Source: Simmondsia chinensis
Lineage: Eukaryota; Streptophyta; Magnoliopsida; Caryophyllales; Simmondsiaceae
NCBI GenBank assembly: GCA_018398585.1
Contig: JAGTTD010000024.1
Location: forward strand, 10,816,071 to 10,880,070
Direction of reading: 5' to 3'
DNA length: 64,000 nt
Shown here piece by piece: positions 55,991-64,000 of this stretch; the first letter of the stretch is position 1; each line of letters starts with the position of its first letter. Position numbers and translations under genes: made by a program. The notes under the pieces are model-generated. The model saw nothing but the letters and a program-made list of their open reading frames with translations, searched no databases and was not told the origin of the DNA.

Positions 55991-56615
55991 TATATGTTAT
56001 GTTGTTAACCTTGTTTCCTAGGTTATATATGCTCCTAGACTAGTCATTGGCAGGTCATGAAGCGGATCCTCAGATACCTCAACAGAACCTCGGACCACGG
56101 GCTAACGATCCTTCCTAGCACTTGCATTTCTGTTGTCGTCTATGCTAATGCTGATTGGGGTGGCTGTCCTGATACCTGTCATTCCACCATAGGATATGCT
56201 TTATTCCTTGGATCTACTCTCATCTCCTGGCAAGCTAAGAAGCAAGCCACTATCTCTAAATCTTCTACCAAATCTGAATATCGTGCCGTTGCTCAAGCCG
56301 CAGCTGAGGCAGACTGGGTTCGCTACCTCATGCGTGACATGGGCCTCAAACATTCTGGTCCCATCACCATCTACTGTGACAATGCATTTGCCTCCTACAT
56401 TGCTGCTAATCCTATCTCCAATGACTGTACCAAACATATAGATATTGACTTCCACTACTTCCGTGAAAAAGTCCTCAAAGGCGACCTCCAAGTTCCCTAC
56501 ACTCCCACTACTCAATAAATAGCTGATATCTTCACTAAAGGCCTCGGAATCACCTTATTCCAATATCACAAAAACAATCTTCATGTTGCTACTCCATCTT
56601 CAGATTGAGGGGGCC
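55991..56615 (+). pseudogene. Outer copia RNase H and 3' end
   Basis: Open at 56057-56518: KRILRYLNRTSDHGL, ANADWGGCPDTCHSTIGYAL, LISWQAKKQATISKSSTKSE and KHIDIDFHYFREKV. A TAA at 56516-56518 is followed by the frame IADIFTKGLG and the polypurine tract. Confidence 0.9.
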
Positions 56616-56786
56616 TATTAGAGGATAGTGTTATCTAGGGTTTCCTTTTTACATTTATGCCCTTAGTTCACATGTAACCTAGAAGGGCACTCTTGTTTTT
56701 ATACATTATAACCTAGCTCTATAAATAGAGCATGTAATTCTCTCATTCATCATTCAATACAATTGAGCCTTTGCCTCAATCTCACA
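56616..56786 (+). repeat. 3' LTR, outer copia
   Basis: 171 bases, about 90 percent like 44722-44883; ends CTCACA before AAACC. Confidence 0.88.
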
Positions 56787-56791
56787 AAACC

Positions 56792-57469
56792 GCCATTCAT
56801 TATACTCTCGCTCTTGTTGGAAGTTCAATCAATTTTCGCCAGCATGTGTGGACTAAGATTGTATTATATTATATATAATTTTATAAGTTTATAAGATGCT
56901 TAATTTATTATCTAGGGTTTACTTTGTATATTTGTAGTCCGTGATATTTGACTAACATGTGTTATTAAAGCCTCATTAGATGATAATTAGGGTGCTTTGA
57001 AATTTATTTAATTGCGTTTCGATGGAAACTACAGCCATGAGTATGTCTATGCGGTTGGTGACTTGGCATTGATGATAAAAAAAAAAAAAAATGTTGGGAC
57101 AAATAAGTTATTAATTATGTTTAAACTTACTCATCTTGTCTCCAGAACAAATTTGGTCATCTTGTCTCTAGTTCAAAGATACGAGTCCTAGGGGTCATGA
57201 GAATAAATTGAATAACTGATGAAAAGAAATTTTATAGTCCAAGCCTAAAAATTCAAAATCCTCAAGAGAAGATTGTTGGATGCTTTCACTATTAGTGTTT
57301 GGAGGCACTTGAAGAAAGTTTGCAAGATAAAGTATGATCAATTTGAAAGATAGGTTTCAAGGAAAGGTAGAGTTCTCTCTAATTTTGTTTGTGAATCAAA
57401 TTTGATTGATTATTAGTAAATTTATAAGAACTATAGTTCTTATTTGTAATGAGAGATTCAAGGGAGCAC
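56792..57469 (+). other. Decayed 5' part of an old copia, mostly unreadable
   Basis: No intact motif. A run of A at about 57079-57091. The downstream region is copia, so this may be its gag or LTR, but I cannot show it. Confidence 0.35.
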
Positions 57470-58842
57470 TTGAGGGGGAAAAGTAGATGTATATGGTGAA
57501 TGGAAAAATGGTAGATATTAGGTCAATTGAAAGGATAGTATTAAATTTGATGGATTCACTTCAATATTGCAAAACTTTCATTATATTAGTTTAATTTATG
57601 TTCCTTGAATTAAAGGAAAAATAGTTATGTTCCTTGATATGAACAAGGATATTTATTATTCATTAATAAGTCAAAGTTCTGCTCTTGTTGGGTCTAGTTA
57701 TCATGTTGGTGGATTGTACAAGTTGTAAATCTTAATAATGTGATGACTTTGGAGACTAAGAAAAAAAAGAGCAAGATTTGGTCTTACCTCATTTTTGGAA
57801 TAAATATGTCATCTATTCTTAAAGATATATGGATAAACTTAACTAAATGTGGCATATATACGAATTTGAATTTTGATGGCCTTGAGAATTTATTGATATT
57901 GCATAATGGGTAAACTTGTTCAATCAAGGAAGAAACATACGATAACAAGTGCTAAGTTATTCTAAACTATGCATATGAATATTTATAATATCTCATACTA
58001 TTGATGGGCTTTTTCATTATGCGTATGTTTTCTTGATAAAGAAAAAAAAAAATTTGAAGCATTAAATAAGGTTAAGGATCTTTCAAGGTGGAAGTTGAAG
58101 AGTAACTAGATACATTCATTAAAAATATTAGTTTAGATAGAGGGAGAGAGTATTGTGGGAACTATGAAACACTTAAAGGGTATCGGTTTCGTTACCGTGA
58201 CAAGATCTCTAGATCATGAAAACCAATATTGCTACTTTTCTAGAAAATGATGAGCATCTGATGAGTTGACCAAGCATTAATATTGAGTTTGTGAAAACTA
58301 GGGAACCCGTATCAATTTTTGATGGATAACTTTCTCTCTTATCGCTTCATTAATACTAAAACAAATCCAACAACTTCTCCGCATCTTGTTCCAATGAAAG
58401 GATACATTAGCATGGGATAACCAGGATATGACACTCGGTGAAAGTGAGGAGCAGAGAAACTCTAGTATGTGTATCCACCACTCTCTAGTTCAAAACTAAC
58501 GCCATTGTGTCATGTTGACCAGGGATAATAACCCCTGAGAGGTCTCAAAGGATAGGCAATTAGCCCTAAGTAATGACTACAATAAGACAATTAGCCTTAA
58601 GTAATGACTATTATATCCATTTACTTGGAAACTGATTTGGCATGGGTTATGGAAGTAATTTGCTAACTTATCTACAAGGTATGTAGACATACATGGTAAA
58701 AAATAGATTGTTTTTGATGTCATCTATGGATAATAATAGAAATTAAGATTTGGTTGCACTCCCTAAGGTACGCCAGAACTTTGAGTGCTAGTGGGTATTT
58801 AAGATTAAGAGGAATTCTAATATGATGTTGAACAATATAAAT
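57470..58842 (+). pseudogene. Decayed copia protease, integrase and RT start
   Basis: Readable blocks in shifting frames: FDGFTSILQNFHYISLIYVP and SSALVGSSYHVGGLYKL (protease to pre-integrase), DGLFHYAYVFLIKKK and LDRGREYCGNYE (integrase core), and near 58770-58830 FECWVFKIKRNSN (RT start). Stops everywhere. The CACTA element interrupts it at 58843. Confidence 0.7.
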
Positions 58843-60464
58843 CACTACAAAAAAAGGAAACTCTATTGGCGCTTTTTTTAACTAAAGCGCCAGTAAAATT
58901 ACTACCGGTGCTTTAACCAAGCGCCGGGAGATGTCGGGACCGAAGTACCGGTAATAGTTCCCGGCGCTTTAAAGCGCCATTAAAGATAAAATATTTAAAA
59001 AATAAAATACTAAGACGTTTTGGCGGGAAATTTTCCGCCATTATTACCGGCGCTTTGAAGCACCAGGAGATAAAAAATACAAAAAAAAAAAAAAAAAAAA
59101 TTCCCCCAATTTTTTTGTGAAGTCCCCCTGTGTTTTTTTTAACAGAAGCTTTAAAATGTTAGAGTAAATAAATGAATTAAAAAAATACTTTGTATAATCA
59201 ACAAAATTACATAGTAATTTAATTCTTTGCCTTTCTCAAAATAAAAGTTTTAGCTGTATATTAATAGAACTAAAGATGTAAATTACAAACTAATAACATA
59301 TTGCAGGCCAAGTGAATAGCATTTAAGTAATCAAATTCATGCAAAATCTTTACAATGTAATATTATCAAAATTATATCATTTCCTAGTCTAAAACAAAAT
59401 AGACAATAAAGTCTCCAAAATACATAAAAGGTGTGTGCTCAAATTCATCACAACTTTAACAAATAAATAGAGGTGATCAATTTTCATTGACTTTCTAATG
59501 TCCATAACTTCGTATCTTCCCTTACAAAAGAAGTCATCAAAAACGATCAGATGAGGAAGTGGATACCTGGAAAAAAATCCAAAATATAGTTAAATCAGCA
59601 TGAAACAATATGAGCCTTTTTATATATTTATTATCAACCAAATAAAACTCTTTATACTGTAATAACTTAAAAGAGGAAGCAATTTATGTGAAAAAAAATT
59701 TAAGAAATTAGCTTGACTCTTCTTCTTGACTTGTGGTAATTCTTGACATGGCACATCCCATAAGATACTAAAAGTAGTAGGGTAGTCAAAGATTTAACCA
59801 TAATCAAATACAAATCCCTTTCCTAATCATAAAAATACAACAAAAAAAACTATCATTTTAAACACAACTCAACAAGTTCATATCCGAGTCATGGACAATG
59901 TCAACTGTCAAAGTAAAGTTTAACTATTGCAAATGTAAATCTTTTTATAGGGAAGGCGTATAAAGTTAATGAAATTTGAAAATTACCTTGTATAGGGTCG
60001 ATTTGGTGTAGAATTTCACCATAGCTCGGTTGACAAGCGTTTGGCTCTATAATCAACGAGAATATGCATTCAAGAGCCTAAAATCGAGGGGCTAATGCAA
60101 CCAAACTGCAATTGAGCCCAAAACCACAAAATCGAGGGGCATTCAAGAGAAGAAAAGAAAAAAAATGTGAGAAAATGATAGAGGAGGGAGAGAAAGAGGG
60201 AGATTGAGAGAGAAACACAAAGGAAAGAGTGAGGAGTGAGACAAAATAATAGGGTTGAGAAAATAAAGGGAGGACGGGAAATGGCGGGAGTTCAAATTTG
60301 AGTGCCCAAAATTGAATTTTCAAAATCCTTTTTATTTTTTGTTTCATGTCAATGTTACCGGCGCTTCAAAGCTCCGGGAATGTTTAGTAGTTGAATTTTT
60401 TTCGGGCGCTTTCTAAAAGCTCCAGCAAAAAAGTGTCAGTTAGTGATCATTTTTTTTTGTAGTG
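58843..60464. mobile_element. Non-autonomous CACTA (En/Spm) element, 1622 bp
   Basis: Starts CACTACAAAAAAAGG and ends TTTTTTTTGTAGTG, terminal inverted repeats of 13 bases with the CACTA signature. The 3-base duplication AAT lies at 58840-58842 and 60465-60467. Subterminal GGCGCTTT and AAAGCGCC motifs repeat at both ends. No transposase is encoded; an ORF on the minus strand at 60078-60347 is low-complexity. Confidence 0.95.
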
Positions 60465-61575
60465 AATCCATATTATTGGCTTTCAGATTTCATCCAAAGA
60501 GAAGGTAGTTACAAACAAATATTTCTAAATAAAGAGTCATTTAGAAGCCTACTTGCTTTAACTACTGGCTTTTGGAGTTGTAAAGCATAGATGTTAAAAC
60601 TATTTTTTGAATGGCATTTTGAGAATCTTATAAACAACAAACATTAGGTTATGAGGTTAAAAAAGAGAGAACATGGTGTGTAAGAAAATGCTCTAAAAAA
60701 GTTCTTAGATAACCATATGTAAAATTTCTCAAGTTAGTGACTTCTAATGGCTCTTAGATGGTCAAGTTGGATCAATTTGTATATATTAAATATGTGAATA
60801 CCAAGTATATAATTGTAGTTTATATATAGTAATATATATAGTTGGCTTCTAATGGTCTTGGTTTACTGGCCAAAACCAAGGGTGCCCATCATGTAATTTT
60901 GTGATAAAGTGTTTAGGTGTTGTATCGTATGTCCTTGACATTTGTATCTAGCACAATTTGGCCAGTGTTTTAGGTATGTGAGGATAAGTAATATTAATTA
61001 AGTTTTGAAAATTTGATATACATAGAGTTTGAATTTAAATATTTATAGTGGATACTCTGATTATTACTTGGAGGTCATGAATTATTTTTGGTAGTTGAAA
61101 TAATCTATCATGACATTAAGAATCACGGACTCGATCTCTATACCGATAATCATTTATTGTGATAAAAAATGATAATTCATCATTTTCGACCAAATATATA
61201 AGATGAAATACTATGAGTTAATGATGGTCGTATGGATGTATACATATGCAAGAGAAGACATGCTAGCGGATCCTCTCACTAAAAGGTTAGTTCCAACTTC
61301 TTTCAAACAAAACGCCATGTTTGGCTTTATTGAAAATATCGAGGAATTTTTTTAACTATTTGTTTTCTCTTTCTTAATTTGATGTTATTATTTGATTATG
61401 AGATAATTTGACAACTGAATATGACTAAGTTATTTATTTGAGTAATGTTAATTTCGTTAAACGGCTAACCTTCAATGACATTGTAAACACTGGGTGTGCT
61501 TCATACGTGTTTTCTAAAGCAAATTTTGCAAGAGTTCATGTCAATAGTTAATTAACGTGGAAGAGCTCCAATTTC
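60465..61575 (+). pseudogene. Decayed copia RT and RNase H end
   Basis: DVKT.FLNG-type block near 60590-60620, and near 61255-61300 the closing RNase H motif REDMLADPLTKRLVP. Between them most sequence is unreadable or deleted. Confidence 0.6.
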
Positions 61576-61940
61576 AAGTTTCATGCATAAGTGTGACTTG
61601 TATGATCTATTAATTAACATGAAACCCTACTTTTCAAGCTCCAATAGGAGCCCTGAGTATTTCAAGTTCCATATATAAGTGTGACTTGTGTGAGCGGTTA
61701 ACAAACAAGGAACTCCAAGTTAGAGGGAGCCCTAAGTATTTCAAGTTTCATGCATTAGTATGACTTGTTTGATTGGTTAACTAACATAGAACCATAAGTT
61801 TCAAGCTCTAGTGGGAACCCTAAGTATTTCAAGTTCCATGCATAAGTATGACTTGTGTGATTGGTTAACTAATATGGAATCATAAGTTTCACACTCCGGT
61901 GGGAGTCCTATGTATTACAAGTTCCATGCATAAGTTTTGT
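61576..61940 (+). repeat. Five tandem ~79-88 bp units in the copia 3' region
   Basis: CAAGTTTCATGCATAAGTGT-type words start units at 61576, 61663, 61742, 61830 and 61918; each runs through GACTTGTGTGATTGGTTAAC and AGCTCCAGTGGGAGCCCTAA variants. Confidence 0.85.
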
Positions 61941-62431
61941 GTCTAAAGTTTCTCTGGAAACCATAAGAGGACCTTTGTGTGCTCAATAAAAGCACATAGA
62001 TCAGAATGATCAATAAGTGGTTTTTGTTTGACTCCATATTGGAAGGAATTTGGTCAACACTAGGTTGCACTTCTTGATTCATGAAGGTATACACTTATCA
62101 CATAAGTGTACTGCTGCTTGAGTCTAAATGTAAATCTTTATTGGATCCGTTATTTAAATCCCAAGATGTCCGATAAGTAACCATAAGTAATGTGATCACA
62201 ATGAGGTTTTTGAACTGTTGTTTTGTTATATTATGATCCCTAAAATTAGCGGATCCACTATATAATGTAATAAGCATTTTAGCCCGAAAATAAATCGGGA
62301 GTGACATGAATGAAGTTAGGATAAATTGTCGAAGAATTTATATTGGGATAAATTAAAATAGTTGTATTTTAATATAGAAAAAAATTATAGACAATTTTTA
62401 TTATCGGTTTAAATTAGGAATTAGTAAATAT
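61941..62431. other. No gene seen
   Basis: Likely the rest of the decayed copia 3' region or LTR; GGATCC-containing phrases near 62143 and 62250, no boundary visible. Confidence 0.4.
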
Positions 62432-62446
62432 GGTAAGAAAATATTT

Positions 62447-62563
62447 TCGAAAATAGTCTCTCTTCAGGTTAACACCCTGAAAGGGGAAAGCTGCGTACAT
62501 CTATCCCCACCCCCAGACCCTGCTTTTGCGGGAGCTCTTGAGGCACTGGGATTGTTGATTGTT
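62447..62563 (+). mobile_element. Headless Au-type SINE with perfect 15-bp target-site duplication
   Basis: Body with AGTCTCTCTTCAGGTTA, GCTGCGTACATCTATCC, CAGACCCTGCTTTTGCGGG and a TTGTTGATTGTT end. Flanking repeats GGTAAGAAAATATTT at 62432-62446 and 62564-62578 are identical, so this 117-base piece retroposed as a unit without the tRNA- or 5S-derived head. Confidence 0.88.
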
Positions 62564-62599
62564 GGTAAGAAAATATTTAGGTAATAATTTGATTTATTC

Positions 62600-62667
62600 A
62601 TTAGATATTATTTTTGTTAATGATCAATTCGGAATTAGATATTATTTTTGTTAATGATCAATTCGGA
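62600..62667 (+). repeat. Perfect 34-bp tandem duplication
   Basis: Units 62600-62633 and 62634-62667 are identical (ATTAGATATTATTTTTG...GGA). Confidence 0.95.
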
Positions 62668-62669
62668 AA

Positions 62670-63299
62670 ATAATCTCGGATTTTTGGCTTGATATGCGGT
62701 TCATGTCCTATTCCTTTAAAATCTTATCTCAGGGCATGCTTGGTGGTGGCATAGTAACAATACAAGGAAAATGAAGGCTCTTTTTACAAAGAAAAAAGTG
62801 AGAGTTAGACAAATAGAGGGAGGAGAGAAGCAGAAGAAGAAGAAGAAGAAGAGAAGGAGAAGCAACAACAAATTGGGCTCGGCTCGTTGGGAGCTCAAAA
62901 TTAGAGCTCAAGGTTTTTTGTACATCTAGCTCGATTCTTCGGTTACCTTCACCTTCTTGGTTTGGTTAGGTTTTTTTTTGCCCCTCTCTTACTTTCTAGG
63001 TTTTTAATCTTTGTAAATGCCCTCTTTAATTTTGGTCTTGTTGCTCGTCTATGATTGTAAAACTTAAATTACTAATAGTGGAGAGACTCCTTTGAAAATT
63101 GAGGCCCTTGGATGTAGGTTGATTTATGAACTGAATCATATATACTGCATTTTATTTTTGTTTTCGCTTTTTCTTTACTTTTTTTATTATTTAAGGTATT
63201 TTTTTGTTTTTTTGTCACTGTTGGTTTGTTTCCGCTATTGTTAGGTCCGTTTTTTCAAGGGATTCGGGTCAAACTATTGGGACTCGAAACAATAACAAG
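62670..63299 (+). other. Likely 5' LTR and leader of a copia element (boundary unknown)
   Basis: Non-coding, with a GAA repeat at about 62832-62853 and long T runs. It precedes a primer-binding site, so at least its right part should be LTR. No second LTR within the window. Confidence 0.5.
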
Positions 63300-63311
63300 T
63301 GGTATTAAAGC
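63300..63311 (+). promoter_or_regulatory. Degenerate copia primer-binding site
   Basis: TGGTATTAAAGC, two changes from TGGTATCAGAGC, 15 bases before the gag start codon. Confidence 0.7.
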
Positions 63312-63325
63312 CTAAAGATCCGGAG

Positions 63326-64000
63326 ATGGAGGGAATCATGGGTTTTGACATCGAAAAGTTCAATAAGCCAAATGATTACGGGCTTTGGAAGATCAAGATG
63401 AAAGCTATCTTGACCCAACAGGGCATGGAGAACGCCCTATTTCCGGAATCTGGGCAACCTAAAATGACCGAGCTGAAGTAACAAAAAATGAAAGGTACGG
63501 TCTATAGCTCGATTGTTTTTTCTCTTATGAATAATATACTATTGATTGCTTCTAAATCTTCAACTGCTTTTGATTTGTGCAAAATTTGAAAGATATGTAC
63601 AAATCAAGTTCCCTGTCAAATTGTATCTTTCTGATGGAAAAATTTTTCACTGTTGAAATGCAAGAAGATAAACCAATTGAGGATATTCTTGACGAATTTA
63701 ATAGGCTATCACTTGAATTGGATAATTTCAAGACTAAAGTCAAGGATGAAACTAAAGCAATTGTCTTATTAATTTCATTGCCAAAATCTTTTCAAACTTC
63801 TAAAGATTCTTTGAATGGGCAGGATTCGATTTTGGTACAGGCGTTCAAAGAGCTTTAGGTTAAAAATTACTTGAGATTGAGAGGCAGTTGTCGGACGTCG
63901 CGGATGGTCTAATCGTTCGTAAGTCTAAAGGTCGAGATAGGTTGAAACTGAAAACGAAAAAGGAACACTTCAAGGTTGTTTACACCCTAATTTGAGGGAG
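63326..64000 (+). pseudogene. Copia gag, cut by window end
   Basis: From ATG 63326: NDYGLWKIKMKAILTQQGME matches the copia gag start. A stop at 63479-63481 follows; open again at 63577-63858 with MQEDKPIEDILDEFNRLSLE and LLISLPKSFQTSKDSLNGQD, the UBN2 domain. The zinc knuckle would lie beyond the window. Confidence 0.88.

Larger units (their letters stand above)
44722..56786 (+). mobile_element. Outer Ty1-copia element with nested insertion
   Basis: Short LTRs (44722-44883 and 56616-56786), PBS, polypurine tract ATTGAGGGGGCC, and the target-site duplication AAACC at 44717-44721 and 56787-56791. Domain order gag, knuckle, protease, integrase, RT, RNase H is copia. Without the nested element it is about 5.4 kb. 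The short LTR and the RNase H block LGSTLISWQAKKQATISKSS fit the Ale/Retrofit type of plant copia. Many stops. Confidence 0.92.

Noticed and set aside
60078..60347. 89-codon minus-strand ORF within the CACTA element.
   Set aside because: Ser/Phe/Leu low-complexity sequence from a purine-rich strand, not related to CACTA TnpA or TnpD.

Overview
This is a repeat-dense stretch of a flowering-plant nuclear genome, probably a eudicot. The evidence is Ty1-copia, L1-type LINE, CACTA, Mutator-like and hAT-like elements, SINE bodies of the angiosperm Au type, and integrated pararetrovirus (Caulimoviridae) DNA. I see no intact host gene, CRISPR array, origin or operon. Almost every coding stretch is a decayed fragment of a mobile element or virus.

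Layout. 1-1471 is the 3' end of a LINE with its poly(A) tail. 1472-4458 holds unassigned repeats and hAT-like MITE pieces. 4459-22380 is a mosaic block of endogenous pararetrovirus on the minus strand. Read 5' to 3' on that strand (right to left) it holds a first type A segment, a second type A segment joined at 16995, and a divergent type B segment from about 11375. The type B 3' region occurs twice as a tandem of about 3.08 kb. 22390-23460 is an AT-rich foldback repeat with a tRNA-like motif. 23880-27349 holds a SINE, a 186-bp tandem duplication and unassigned DNA. 27554-35820 is a plus-strand type A provirus, circularly permuted and slightly longer than one genome (unit about 7.53 kb).

35821-41240 contains a second copy of the foldback repeat disrupted by a 1.1-kb Mutator-like element, a minisatellite, two oppositely oriented chimeras of 5S rRNA and SINE body, a hAT-like MITE, and part of a MULE transposase. 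41241-44241 is an internally deleted Ty1-copia element that seems to split that MULE. 44722-56786 is a second copia element with target-site duplication AAACC, and a third copia (47529-54231, duplication CTTCT) sits inside its integrase. 57000-62000 is a strongly decayed copia carrying a 1.6-kb non-autonomous CACTA element (58843-60464). 62432-64000 holds a headless SINE with a perfect 15-bp duplication and the 5' end of a fourth copia that runs off the window.

How the viral parts fit together. The order inferred from the copies is: pregenomic RNA promoter, leader with a tRNA-Met primer-binding site, movement protein, coat protein with CCHC knuckle, aspartic protease, reverse transcriptase, RNase H, then a downstream ORF whose start follows a splice-acceptor-like site. 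Type B shares promoter and leader with type A. It has a different coat-protein knuckle, lacks protease, RT and RNase H here, and carries a longer downstream ORF plus an extra ORF with no assignment. The most interesting points are this two-lineage mosaic, the large inverted repeat made by the two blocks, and the 5S-headed SINEs. All copies carry stops, frameshifts or deletions; I describe these and do not repair them. Boundaries were read by eye and are approximate unless a target-site duplication fixes them.
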